A stretch of DNA of 64,000 nucleotides from Kalymmatonema hyalinum WJT4-NPBG1 (GCA_019359075.1 JAHHIB010000002.1:1-64000), one strand, 5' to 3'. Positions 54,696-63,870 are shown, numbered from the stretch's first letter. The notes: a model not told the origin generated them from the sequence alone. Program-made: numbers and translations.

Positions 54696-56855
54696 CTACT
54701 GCTTAACTGATTTCATCGACAAACTAATCCGCTTCAATTTCTCATTGACTTCCAGCACTCGCACTTTCACAACTTGTCCTACCTTGACGATTTTCTTTGG
54801 ATCGTCAACAAATCTATCAGCAAGTTGGGAAATATGCACCAAACCGTCCTGATGTACACCAATATCAACGAAAGCGCCGAAATTGGCAACATTCGTGACG
54901 ATACCTTCTAATTCCATCCCTTCTTTAAGGTCAGAGATTTCCTTGATTCCCTCTTTGAAGGTGGCATACTTAAACTCAGCGCGTGGATCTCTTCCTGGCT
55001 TTTCCAATTCGCTAAGGATGTCGCGTAGCGTCGGTTCGCCTACAGTGTCGGTGACATATTTCTTGAGATTAGTTTTTTTCAGCTTTTCGCCAATTTGGGT
55101 AATTTGAGTTAATGGTACGCCCAAGTCGGATGCGATCGCCTGCACCACCTGATAACTCTCTGGGTGTACAGCAGTATTATCCAAGGGGTTGTCACTACCG
55201 CGAATACGTAAGAAACCCGCCGCCTGTTCAAATGCTTTTGGTCCCAATTTCGCGACTTTCTTGAGTTCCCGGCGATTTTTAAACGCGCCGTGCTGGTTAC
55301 GATAAGCGACAATGTTATTGGCAACGCTTGACGTAATGCCAGAGACAAAGGTGAGAAGTTCCTTAGAAGCAGTATTCAAGTCTACGCCGACGTAGTTGAC
55401 GCAGCTTTCAACCGTGTCATCCAACTTCTTTTTCAACAACTTCTGATCCACGTCATGCTGGTATTGTCCCACGCCGATGGACTTGGGATCAATTTTCACG
55501 AGTTCCGCAAGTGGATCTTGTAGACGGCGACCGATGCTAATGGCACCGCGAACGGTAATATCTAAATCGGGAAATTCTTCTAAAGCAACTTTGCTTGCAG
55601 AATATATCGAAGCACCCGACTCATTCACCATCACTTTAGTTGGTTTGCGTTCCATTGTTTGCAGCACTTGCAAGACAAACTCATCTGTCTCCCGGGAAGC
55701 TGTACCGTTACCAATGGCGATTAACTCTATTTTGTACTTCTCAATTAAATTTCTCAGAGTTTGTGCAGCTTTTTGGCGTTGTTCGGCTGCTTGATGGGGA
55801 AATACCGCTTGGTATTCCAAAAATTTCCCGGTTTGATCGAGTACAGCAACTTTGCACCCAGTTCTAAACCCTGGATCTATAGCCAGCGTTGGTTTCATCC
55901 CCGCTGGTGCTGACAGCAGCAACTCCCGCAAATTTGCTTCAAACGTCTTGATAGACTCAATATCTGCTTGAGTTTTCTTCTGTGAAATCACTTCAGTTAT
56001 TATGGAAGCTTTCATCAAGCGGTTAAATGCATCCTTCAGCATCGCCTGATAAAAATCACGAATGGCGCGGACTTTCGTTTTAATTTCTTTTGACTCCAGG
56101 TAGGAAAGCACCAAATCCTCATCGAAGGAAATTTCAAAACTCAACACTTCCTCGGCTTCACCGCGACATAACGCCAGCAAATTGTGGGGTGCAATGTTTT
56201 TCACCTTCATCTGATAATTGCGGTACATCTCAAACTTGGTTGTCCCTTCTGGACGATCATCTTTGATGCGGGAGACAAACACCCCTTCCTCCAGCAAGTA
56301 GTCCCGCAGATATGCACGCAGTTCTGCTTTTTCCGCAACTTCTTCCGCTAGGATATCAGAAGCACCTTTGAGCGCTTCTTCTGCTGTTTTGACTCCCTTT
56401 TCCTGGGAGATATACTTCGCCGCTTCGGCTTCCAGCGACGCCGCTGCACCATTTTTGACGTTCAGCGATTTGATGAACTCCGCAAGCGGTTCGAGTCCTT
56501 TTTCTCTAGCAGCGGTGGCGCGAGTGCGACGTTTCGCACGGTAGGGGAGATATAAATCCTCTAGTTCTGTTTTTTGTAAACAGGATTCGATTTTTTGTTT
56601 GAGTTCATCGGTGAGTTTACCTTGTTCGGCGATCGCCTTCAAAATCACCGATTTTCTTTCTTCCAATTCTGTTAAGTAATTATACTTTTCTTCAATTTCG
56701 CGTAACTGGACTTCATTCATTTCGCCTGTACGCTCTTTGCGGTATCGTGCAATAAAGGGAATTGTCGCGCCCTCGGCAAAAAGTTCTAGCGCGTTTTGCA
56801 CCTGATAAGGTTTAAGGTTGAGTTCAGTAGCCAGTAATTGAGGAATGTTCAGCAT
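54696..56855 (-). CDS. tex: Tex family RNA-binding transcription accessory protein
   Basis: The 719-residue protein is full length for Tex. The N-terminal helix-turn-helix region FIARYRKERTGEMNEVQLRE is followed by the YqgF/RNase-H-like domain with AIDPGFRTGCKVAVLD (about 328), a helix-hairpin-helix segment (LNTASKELLTFVSGI near 495) and an S1 domain near 645-712 (VTNVANFGAFVDIGVHQDGL). Tex binds nucleic acid and affects transcription and stress survival. It has its own transcription unit with ferredoxin downstream. Confidence 0.96.
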   Translation of the reverse strand: MLNIPQLLATELNLKPYQVQNALELFAEGATIPFIARYRKERTGEMNEVQLREIEEKYNYLTELEERKSVILKAIAEQGKLTDELKQKIESCLQKTELEDLYLPYRAKRRTRATAAREKGLEPLAEFIKSLNVKNGAAASLEAEAAKYISQEKGVKTAEEALKGASDILAEEVAEKAELRAYLRDYLLEEGVFVSRIKDDRPEGTTKFEMYRNYQMKVKNIAPHNLLALCRGEAEEVLSFEISFDEDLVLSYLESKEIKTKVRAIRDFYQAMLKDAFNRLMKASIITEVISQKKTQADIESIKTFEANLRELLLSAPAGMKPTLAIDPGFRTGCKVAVLDQTGKFLEYQAVFPHQAAEQRQKAAQTLRNLIEKYKIELIAIGNGTASRETDEFVLQVLQTMERKPTKVMVNESGASIYSASKVALEEFPDLDITVRGAISIGRRLQDPLAELVKIDPKSIGVGQYQHDVDQKLLKKKLDDTVESCVNYVGVDLNTASKELLTFVSGITSSVANNIVAYRNQHGAFKNRRELKKVAKLGPKAFEQAAGFLRIRGSDNPLDNTAVHPESYQVVQAIASDLGVPLTQITQIGEKLKKTNLKKYVTDTVGEPTLRDILSELEKPGRDPRAEFKYATFKEGIKEISDLKEGMELEGIVTNVANFGAFVDIGVHQDGLVHISQLADRFVDDPKKIVKVGQVVKVRVLEVNEKLKRISLSMKSVKQ

Positions 56856-57099
56856 CGGGTGGTCTCAGTTGAAAACGCTACTTTTTAAGGTAATACGTTA
56901 GATAGATTAAACACTGTAATCAGAAAGTGTTAAGCTAAATTAATAAGGATTTCGGAATCTTGTGTCTATACGCTGTTGTTAAGGGTAGCGTGTTATGGCT
57001 AAAATTACGTAGCTTGTAAAATTAAATACACTTGTTACCAACAGCAGCCCTAAGATGCACATATAAACACTTCTGCTTCTAATTTAGAGGTAAGAAACC

Positions 57100-57531
57100 A
57101 TGGCTTTGTTTTTCCTAGTACCACTTTTCACTGGTTTAATTGGTGGCTACATCTTCAAAAAGTGTAGCGATGAAATCGGCTACTTTGTGGGGATATTTGC
57201 ACTTGTCTGCATAGTATTAAGTTTGGTCTTAGCACCTTGGCAGATACAGCTTATGCTGCTCATCTTTACTTTGATCACTACTCAAAGACTTTTGCAGCAA
57301 AATGAGTATAAATTGAAGCAAGTGGAAGACAACCACGAGAAACTTCATTATACTGAAAAAAAAGACCCAGTTAGTTCTAAACCTACGACTACTGAGGTTA
57401 AACATCTACCTAAGCCTCAGTACATTAGCTACCAAGCGACAGAAACTACTGATAAAAATGCTGAGGGTGAATTAGCGGGAAAGCCTCTTGGTACCCCTTT
57501 AAGAATTCATACCATTTCACGAAACGCCTGA
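57100..57531 (+). CDS. Small membrane protein, hypothetical
   Basis: The 143-residue protein has two or three N-terminal membrane segments (FFLVPLFTGLIGGYIF, VGIFALVCIVLSLVL, MLLIFTLITTQRLL) and a polar tail from about residue 68, rich in Lys and Glu. I do not recognise a family. A GAGGTAAG sequence lies about 8 bases before the ATG and supports the start. Convergent with the DUF4385 gene. Confidence 0.55.
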   Translation: MALFFLVPLFTGLIGGYIFKKCSDEIGYFVGIFALVCIVLSLVLAPWQIQLMLLIFTLITTQRLLQQNEYKLKQVEDNHEKLHYTEKKDPVSSKPTTTEVKHLPKPQYISYQATETTDKNAEGELAGKPLGTPLRIHTISRNA

Positions 57532-57682
57532 TACAAATAAAGTCTCTTTGGTAGTACGGAGTTGCATTCAAAGATAACACGCACTTGTTAAGACAAGGGA
57601 GGCAAGGGAGATAAGGTAAAATGTATAAAGCCTTTCAGCTTACCTTCTTTGTAAAAAACGAGTTACTCCGTTACCTTGTTTG

Positions 57683-58180
57683 TCAACGCTCGTACATTTG
57701 TTTATGCTGGGCTAAAAGCTGCAGATATTTCTCATTCGTCTTTGCTTGTGTCCACTTCTGTTTAAAAATTGCTGCTGATTCAGCTTTCACTGCATCTACT
57801 TCATTGGGTAAAATATCTTTTCTAGCTTGAATCTGGGCTTCTTGAGAGGATTCTTTTTGAGGATTGGTTTTGTACTTTCTACCACTTTTATGATTAGCAT
57901 AGCGGCGCGATCGCGTGTATCCCATTTGTAAAAACTTCCGCGCCATATCCGCACCAACAAAATCATCCTCTTCCAAATATGCCAAAAATATTTGGTAGAT
58001 TTTTTCGCTAGACTCTCTCGCAATATCTGGAGTTTTAAACCGCCAGTAAGGAAGAATTTCTGATTTGTACGGTTCTACCAAAAGTACTCCCTGTTCGCCC
58101 TTACCCACGCGATAGAGTTCAGGATGTTGTCGAAAATCTATATTCTGAAAATCCAAAGAATAATCAAACATAGATGACAT
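57683..58180 (-). CDS. DUF4385 family protein
   Basis: I start at the ATG at 58180, whose first base is the last base of the stop codon of the gene before it (TAATG), so translation is coupled. The protein has 165 residues: MFDYSLDFQNIDFRQHPELY, GKGEQGVLLVEPYKSEILPY, DFVGADMARKFLQMG and YTRSRRYANHKSGRKY match DUF4385, a widespread family without known function. The C-terminal half after residue 110 is charged and helical. Coupling to a glycine-zipper repeat protein is notable. Confidence 0.85.
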   Translation of the reverse strand: MSSMFDYSLDFQNIDFRQHPELYRVGKGEQGVLLVEPYKSEILPYWRFKTPDIARESSEKIYQIFLAYLEEDDFVGADMARKFLQMGYTRSRRYANHKSGRKYKTNPQKESSQEAQIQARKDILPNEVDAVKAESAAIFKQKWTQAKTNEKYLQLLAQHKQMYER

Positions 58181-60321
58181 TACAAGCAAGCACTACCACA
58201 TCTATAGACTTTTGCCCAAACTTTTGTTGATGACTGAGTGGTCGTGCGAGGTTTGATCAACTCTAGTTTAAGAATCTTTAGCTTTTCTTGAGGCTTAAGA
58301 ACAGCTAAAGCTTTTTGTTCTTGAGGACTAAAGTTAGGTGCTTGTGGTCTATTGTTCCTCAACGTCACACCTGGTTCAACATTTATAGTTACTATCGATC
58401 CTACAGATGGAACAATAGGTGAATCAGTAGATTGTGAATTTTTGATTACAGATTTTCCAACAAATTCTGAATCTGAAGCTTTGTTAATATTACCTATAAA
58501 AATCCAACCATTAGTTATTGTTTCCGCCTTTCTTTCTGGAGTTCTTTCTGGTCTTGAAGGTAGAGTCTGAGAAAACGCTGATGATTTTTTTATGACTAAC
58601 GAATTTCGTTTTTGACTCAATCCAAATGTGACACCAATCAAACTTAAAATAACTGAGCCTACAATAATTCCAGTGGCTTTTTGAATTTTTTCAGTCTGTC
58701 GTTGAATACTTGGTTGGCTAAGCTGTTGAGTTGTTTGTTGTTGACTGTGCTGAAATTCTTTTTCTTTCTGTTGAATATCTTTATACTCAATCTCTTTTAT
58801 GTCTGTTTCTTGAAAACTCTTAAGATCTTTTATGTCTATTTCTTGAAAACTATGAGGCTGTTGGAAATCATTTAAATTTTGCTCAACCTGTTCACTAATA
58901 TCAGGTTTAATATCAGCTTCATCTGATAACTTGCTATTTTCATGAAACTCCACCCCCAACTCATTGCTCAAAAAATCTTCTCTTCTGTGTATTGCTAGCA
59001 AAGGAGTGGGAGGAGGTGGTGCTATAAGAAGTACTGCAGGCGGCGTGGGCTCTTCGTATTGTGGGCAATTAGACGATATAAAATCATCACTAAGAGGATG
59101 CTGCTTGCTTGACCTCCGCAGATGATCCGTAAGCACCTGTTCGTCTATTTTGTTGTTGTGATTACCAGACACCTTAACTTCTTCATCTGTATCTTTGGCG
59201 GTTTCCTCCACACCAATTACAGATTGTTTGACCTGGTTAATTGTATCTTTTATAGTGTGCTTTCCAGCCTCAGGTGTGGCTTTTGTCGCGTCTTCTTCAC
59301 CTATGGGGGAGGAATTGTTCTGTTTAATTGTATCTTTTAATGTATCGCCTACACCGTTGACATTATTTACAACTTCAGCTAAAGTCTTTGCTGCACCGAC
59401 AACAGATGGCTTAACCTGCTCAACCGTATCTTTCAATATATCTACTACACCGACAATAGATGGCTTAAGCTCCTCATCTATATCTTTGGCGGTTTCCTCC
59501 ACATTAATTACAGATTGCCTGACCTGGTCAATTGTATCTTTTAATGCATTCAGAAGCTCGTTGATAGTGTGGTTTAGAGCCTCAGGTGTGGCTTTTGTCG
59601 CGTCCTCTTCACCTATAACGGAGGAATTGTTCTGTTGATTTGTATCTTTTAATATATCACTTACACCGTTGACAGAGTTGTTAACAGCCTCAGCTAAACT
59701 CTTTGCTGCATCGACAACAGATGGCTTGACCTGCTCAACCGTCTCTTTCAAAACATCTACCACACCGACGACAGAGGGCTTAACCTCCTCAACTGTACCT
59801 TTTGCGGCGTCCACTACACCGATTACAGAAGGCTTGACCTGAGCAATTGTATCTTTTAATGCATCTCCAACATTGGTTACACTGTTCACACTGTAGTTAA
59901 CACCTTCAGCTACACTTTTGGCTGCACTCACTACAGAGGGCTTGACCTCGTCAACTGTATTCTTTACTGCATCCACTACACCTACTACAGAGGGCTTGAC
60001 CTCGTCAATTGTATCTTTTAACGCATTACCTACATCGACTACAGAGTGGTTAACACCCTCAGCTACACTCCTAGCAGCGTCCACTACACTTTCTACAGTG
60101 CGGTTAACACGTTGAGCTGTCCCCTTACCAACCAAAGCGCCAGCTACTGCGCCCACTACAGTACCGGAAATTCCTCCAAGTTTGCGACCGAGTAAACCAC
60201 CAATCGCTGCTCCAACTAATCCACCACCTATGCCTGTACCTGCTCGATCAGTTCTACGTAGCTCCCTAATGCGCTCAGCCTTTTCGTCATGCTTATCAAT
60301 AGGCTGCTTGCTATTACCCAT
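58180..60321 (-). CDS. Glycine-zipper and amphipathic-repeat protein, membrane anchored (paralogue 1)
   Basis: I start at the ATG at 60321 (713 residues) because AAGGAG stands 9 bases before it. Residues about 20-55 are a glycine zipper (GGGLVGAAIGGLLGRKLGG). About 55-370 are repeats of VDALKDTVxxVKPSVVG type, with period 11/22, and contain an internal duplication (NNSSVIGEEDATKATPEA and NNSSPIGEEDATKATPEA). A polar Gln/Glu-rich stretch follows, then one membrane segment at 549-568 (ATGIIVGSVILSLIGVTFGL), and a C-terminal beta-like domain with GWIFIGNINKASDSEFVGKS. Function unknown; LEA-like protection or a membrane tether is possible. It overlaps DUF4385. Confidence 0.75.
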   Translation of the reverse strand: MGNSKQPIDKHDEKAERIRELRRTDRAGTGIGGGLVGAAIGGLLGRKLGGISGTVVGAVAGALVGKGTAQRVNRTVESVVDAARSVAEGVNHSVVDVGNALKDTIDEVKPSVVGVVDAVKNTVDEVKPSVVSAAKSVAEGVNYSVNSVTNVGDALKDTIAQVKPSVIGVVDAAKGTVEEVKPSVVGVVDVLKETVEQVKPSVVDAAKSLAEAVNNSVNGVSDILKDTNQQNNSSVIGEEDATKATPEALNHTINELLNALKDTIDQVRQSVINVEETAKDIDEELKPSIVGVVDILKDTVEQVKPSVVGAAKTLAEVVNNVNGVGDTLKDTIKQNNSSPIGEEDATKATPEAGKHTIKDTINQVKQSVIGVEETAKDTDEEVKVSGNHNNKIDEQVLTDHLRRSSKQHPLSDDFISSNCPQYEEPTPPAVLLIAPPPPTPLLAIHRREDFLSNELGVEFHENSKLSDEADIKPDISEQVEQNLNDFQQPHSFQEIDIKDLKSFQETDIKEIEYKDIQQKEKEFQHSQQQTTQQLSQPSIQRQTEKIQKATGIIVGSVILSLIGVTFGLSQKRNSLVIKKSSAFSQTLPSRPERTPERKAETITNGWIFIGNINKASDSEFVGKSVIKNSQSTDSPIVPSVGSIVTINVEPGVTLRNNRPQAPNFSPQEQKALAVLKPQEKLKILKLELIKPRTTTQSSTKVWAKVYRCGSACL

Positions 60322-60710
60322 AGTCATTGTCTCCTTTATCCAAGACAGCATAACGCTTAACTGAAGCAGCTAGTTCTTTCTGACTAATTTATCAATCATT
60401 AGTAAGAGCTTAACCGACCTAAAGGGGTATATTGTCCTACATCATTGCTGCCAATTGATAGATACGAATTCAATTTTTGGTTGCAACATTGCACCCCGCA
60501 ACCCCTTTTATCAAGGGATCATATGTAGCAAACATTTATTTTGAAATGGTAAGAGCATCAACTAGTGCCTACAGACAGATAAAGTAAATCCGTAGGGTGG
60601 AGATTGCCCACCCTACGCTAATAATCGCCCTAAGCTGCTAGACATTTCTGTTTTGCCGCACCCTTTACAAGAATTAAAATTCAGTAGATCGGGATAGTTC
60701 GCTCAAGAAC
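60322..60710. other. Intergenic region with a hairpin at 60591-60617
   Basis: CGTAGGGTGG (60591-60600) and CCACCCTACG (60608-60617) form a perfect 10-base stem between paralogues 1 and 2. It is a common cyanobacterial repeat and may terminate paralogue 2. The rest is AT-rich with the presumed promoter of paralogue 1. Confidence 0.6.
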
Positions 60711-61322
60711 TCACTTCTGGTTTTCTACTGGGACTAACATATAAGACGTCTGCTCATTAGGTGTCTGGTCATTAGGTATGTTGACGTTCAGAGTACCAGA
60801 TGGCGTCTCATTCTCATCTGCGCTTGTGGCTACGTCCACTGTACCTTGGACAGTGTCGTTAACACCTTGTGCTGCACCCTTGACCATGTCCACTGTATTG
60901 TTTACCGTGTCGCTAACGCCTGCGGCTGTAGACTTGACAGCACCTACAGCATTGTTTACCGTGTCGGTCACGCCCGTTGCTGTGCCCTTGACGGTGTTTC
61001 CTACATCTTTTACGGTGTCGTTAACACCCTCAGCAACTGTATTTATTGCGTCGCCTACACCTTTTACAGTTTGGTTAAAATTCTCGGCTGTACCCTTGAC
61101 TACATTCCCTACTTTTTTTACAGTTTGGTTAACCCTTTCGGCTGTACCCTGAATAGCTAAAGCCCCAGCTATTGCGCCTAACGTAGCACCAATGAGTGTT
61201 CCAATCGCTATTTTAGATAACCCATTGTTCGCGCCTCTACCTACTTGATTAGCATCAGGTTGATCTGCAGCTAGCTCAATATTTCCTTGAGGTTGATCCA
61301 AAAGCTGTTGGTTCGCATCCAT
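60711..61322 (-). CDS. Glycine-zipper and amphipathic-repeat protein (paralogue 2)
   Basis: I start at the ATG at 61322 (203 residues; AAGGAA about 11 bases upstream). The polar N-terminus is followed by a glycine-zipper segment (IAIGTLIGATLGAIAGALA) and about six repeats of VNxTVKxVGNVVKGTAxG type with 22-residue period. The tail DENETPSGTLNVNIPNDQ is acidic and disordered. It is a shorter relative of the proteins on both sides, with no membrane anchor after the repeats. Likely amphipathic helices that bind membranes or stay unfolded until dry. Confidence 0.75.
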   Translation of the reverse strand: MDANQQLLDQPQGNIELAADQPDANQVGRGANNGLSKIAIGTLIGATLGAIAGALAIQGTAERVNQTVKKVGNVVKGTAENFNQTVKGVGDAINTVAEGVNDTVKDVGNTVKGTATGVTDTVNNAVGAVKSTAAGVSDTVNNTVDMVKGAAQGVNDTVQGTVDVATSADENETPSGTLNVNIPNDQTPNEQTSYMLVPVENQK

Positions 61323-61470
61323 AAATAATCGTTTCCTTTGTGCCAAAACTGCTTAATTCGCATCTGGTTACACGACAGTTCAGTGCGACACTTAGACCTT
61401 TTTCCTTGATTTGACTCGGTCTAAGCCGGAAAAACTATATCGTATAACTTGCTTTGCTTCTTATGTTTGT

Positions 61471-61492
61471 AGGTAGTCCTATAGGACTACCT
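61471..61492. terminator. 22-base palindrome downstream of paralogue 3
   Basis: AGGTAGTCCTA and its complement meet without a loop, 68 bases after the stop of paralogue 3. The flank TTTATTT lies on the plus-strand side, so terminator function for the minus-strand gene is uncertain. Confidence 0.5.
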
Positions 61493-61559
61493 TTATTTAA
61501 AAGAGGGTACCGTCTTTACAGTGTCTAGGTTTTGTTGATGACCTTTGGAACGTCAGATA

Positions 61560-63263
61560 TTATCTGTTGTAATCGGTAAACCGAGCAATTTCTTCCTCAA
61601 GCGGGTCTCTTTCATCAGCATCTACTGACCCAGCGTCTATAGACAGAGTTGAATCAACTACAGGCGTAACTGGATTGTCGTCAAGTCCGTCTATCGGGTC
61701 TGGTGCTGAAATGTAGACCACCGGCGTACGATCCATGTCTAGTTCATCATTGTTGTACTGGTTGCCAGCACTTGTCCACCCTTGATATTGATTGCCCTGA
61801 TTTCCAGATGACTGAACATTCTGTGCGGCACCTTGTACAGATTGGTTAAAATCCTCCGCTGTATTCTGTACTGCGTCCGCTGTACCTTGTGCGCCTTGGC
61901 TAGTTCCCTCAGCAGCTCTATTTGCTGTGTCCTTTGCTGCGTCGGCTGTACTTTGTGCGGCTTGGCTAACACCCTGTGCTGTATTCTGTACTGCGTCGGC
62001 TGTACTTTGTGCGGCTTGGCTAACACCCTGTGCTGTATTCTGTACTGCGTCTGCTGTACCTTGTGCTGCACCTTGTACAGCGCCCGCTACACCCTGCGCT
62101 GTACTCTGTACTGCGCCCGCTGCACCTTGTGCGGTTTGCTTAGTTACATCAGCGACAGTGTTGGCTGCACCTTGTACAGCGCCCGCTACACCCTGCGCTG
62201 TACTCTGTGCTACGTCTAATGCACCTTGTGCAGTTTGCTTAGCTACGTCAGTGACACCCTGCGCTGTATTCTGTACTGCGTCCACTGTACCCGCTACGAC
62301 TTGCTTGGTTACATCAGTGACACCCTGCGCTGTATTCTGTACTGCGTCCACTGTACCTGCTACGACTTGCTTGGTTACATCAGTGACACCCTGCGCTGTA
62401 CTCTGTGCTACGTCTAATGCACCTTGTGCGACTTGCTTGGCTCCTTCAGCGACACCCTTTGCCGTGTCCACTGTACCACCTACAACAGCTTGGCTAGCAC
62501 CGTCAGCGATACTCTTTACCGCTTGCCCTACACCTTTTCCTGTTTGGCTAAGACCGCCACCTATAGTTTTTGCGGCTTCTCCTACACCTTTTGCAGCAAC
62601 GTTAAAGCCCTGAGCTAATTTTTTACCAGCCAAAGCGGCGGCTAATGAACCCAACGTACCACCAATGAGTCCGCCTATTAGCGCTCTAGTGACTAGAGGA
62701 TTGATGCCTCCTTTTCCTGATAGAGCACCAGATACAGCACCAGCTAGACCGCGGCCAGAAGAAGCATTTGCGTCTCCAGATGCCCCAGCACCCACGTTCG
62801 CGCCTGCTGAACCTGCACCAGGTTGACCCCCAGAAGAAGCATTTGCGTCTCCAGATGCCCCAGCACCCACGTTCGCGCCTGCTGAACCTGCACCAGGTTG
62901 ACCTGTGCTGATACTGCTTCCAGACACCCCTGCACCTGTGGTTGTGCCTGCTGAACCTGCATAAGGTTGACCTGTGCTGATACTGCTTCCAGACACCCCT
63001 GCACCTGTGGTTGTGCCTACTGAACCTGCATAAGGTTGACCTGTGCTCATGCGGTTAGTATCAACGCTTCCAGATGCATCAGCACCGATGTTTGCGCCTG
63101 CTGAACCTGCACCAGGTTGACCGATTATAATGCGGCTGCCATCTTCGCTTCTCAACACCCCTGCATCTGTGCTTGTGGCTGCTGAACCTGCATAAGGTTG
63201 ATCTGTGGTTATGCTGTTAGCGTTTATACTCTGCCTATCTGAACCCTGCCTGCTTTCAACCAT
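61560..63263 (-). CDS. Glycine-zipper and LEA-like repeat protein (paralogue 3)
   Basis: The 567-residue protein starts at ATG 63263, with AAGGAG 9 bases upstream. Residues about 20-165 are Gly/Ser/Ala-rich tandem repeats of 23 and 25 residues (SISTGQPYAGSAGTTTGAGV and relatives). About 185-215 is a glycine zipper (LIGGLIGGTLGSLAAALAG). About 215-470 are at least 20 units of 11 residues (TAQGVTDVTKQ, VAGTVDAVQNT), as in LEA group 3 or apolipoprotein-type helices. The end is acidic (EEEIARF). No signal peptide. It may protect membranes or form a gel-like layer in stress; not proven. Confidence 0.78.
   Translation of the reverse strand: MVESRQGSDRQSINANSITTDQPYAGSAATSTDAGVLRSEDGSRIIIGQPGAGSAGANIGADASGSVDTNRMSTGQPYAGSVGTTTGAGVSGSSISTGQPYAGSAGTTTGAGVSGSSISTGQPGAGSAGANVGAGASGDANASSGGQPGAGSAGANVGAGASGDANASSGRGLAGAVSGALSGKGGINPLVTRALIGGLIGGTLGSLAAALAGKKLAQGFNVAAKGVGEAAKTIGGGLSQTGKGVGQAVKSIADGASQAVVGGTVDTAKGVAEGAKQVAQGALDVAQSTAQGVTDVTKQVVAGTVDAVQNTAQGVTDVTKQVVAGTVDAVQNTAQGVTDVAKQTAQGALDVAQSTAQGVAGAVQGAANTVADVTKQTAQGAAGAVQSTAQGVAGAVQGAAQGTADAVQNTAQGVSQAAQSTADAVQNTAQGVSQAAQSTADAAKDTANRAAEGTSQGAQGTADAVQNTAEDFNQSVQGAAQNVQSSGNQGNQYQGWTSAGNQYNNDELDMDRTPVVYISAPDPIDGLDDNPVTPVVDSTLSIDAGSVDADERDPLEEEIARFTDYNR
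62251..62448. repeat. 66-base tandem repeats in paralogue 3
   Basis: The motif GTGACACCCTGCGCTG recurs at 62251, 62317 and 62383, exactly 66 bases (22 codons) apart, and the copies between are almost identical. Similar 66-base units occur near 61950-62050. The conservation at DNA level suggests recent tandem duplication. Confidence 0.85.
62761..63107. repeat. 75-base and 69-base tandem repeats in paralogue 3
   Basis: GAAGCATTTGCGTCTCCAGA occurs at 62761 and 62836 (75 bases, 25 codons). ACCTGTGCTGATACTGCTTC occurs at 62901 and 62970, and a diverged copy near 63039 (69 bases, 23 codons). All lie in the Gly-rich N-terminal region. Confidence 0.85.
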
Positions 63264-63760
63264 GCCAATCGTCTCCTTAAATCAAAAAGGTTTGACGCTT
63301 ATTTGATATAAATTGTTTTCACTCGCCAATTTAACGATTAAAAACAATAAATTAACCGCTCTAAGGATATACATATTAAATTGCAGAGTCTGTCTCAAGT
63401 TATAATTATAAGGCGTATATAAATATGCGTATTTACCGTGTCTATTTGATTTGGTAATATACCTAAATTAACTGTATTGTAAGTTTGTTTAAAATTTATT
63501 TTTGCAGTTATTATTTTGTACTTTACTCTTGGTATATTTTTAAATTAAGTATTGCTTTTGTCCTTTTAAATTAATATATAACCTAAGGAAAAATATTAGG
63601 AATAAGTAAAAAACTAGGAAAAAAGCAAATGAACTATTTTTTTAAGCAATATAAATAATAAGCTTTACTATCTAACTAAAATTGCCTTTAACTCTTGAGA
63701 AAGTGTGCTATTAGCTTCTTGCTGATTTTCTATTAAATTCAATATCTAATAATTAGAAAT
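63264..63760. other. AT-rich promoter region of paralogue 3
   Basis: This 497-base stretch is markedly AT-rich. I see no gene or clear regulatory repeat in it. Confidence 0.4.
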
Positions 63761-63870
63761 TACCTCTGTGGGGTAGAGGGGCAATTTCACTTGCTGGTCA
63801 TACAGAAGGCTAGAGTCCGCAATTTCAATGACAAGCAGAATATTGATAAACTTGAGTGACCACAGAGGTA
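63761..63870. mobile_element. MITE-like element with 11-base inverted ends
   Basis: The ends TACCTCTGTGG (63761) and CCACAGAGGTA (63860) are perfect inverted repeats that bound 110 bases with no gene. The outer TA pair could be a TA target duplication, as for IS630/mariner-derived MITEs. Internally, GCAATTTCA occurs twice and TGACAAGCA pairs roughly with TTGCTGGTCA, so the transcript could fold. A structured RNA is the alternative. Confidence 0.5.

Noticed and set aside
59195-60115. Plus-strand Ser/Thr-rich frames opposite paralogue 1
   Set aside because: They are repeat shadows without start signals, while the minus-strand gene has a good ribosome-binding site.
62251-62448. 66-base periodic repeats as a possible CRISPR array
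   Set aside because: The repeats are in frame inside a gene, the units are contiguous with no unique spacers, and no cas genes are near.
61833-62613. Long plus-strand Cys-rich open frames opposite paralogue 3
   Set aside because: They are shadows of the tandem repeats on the minus strand; periodic Cys and Thr follow from the repeat DNA.
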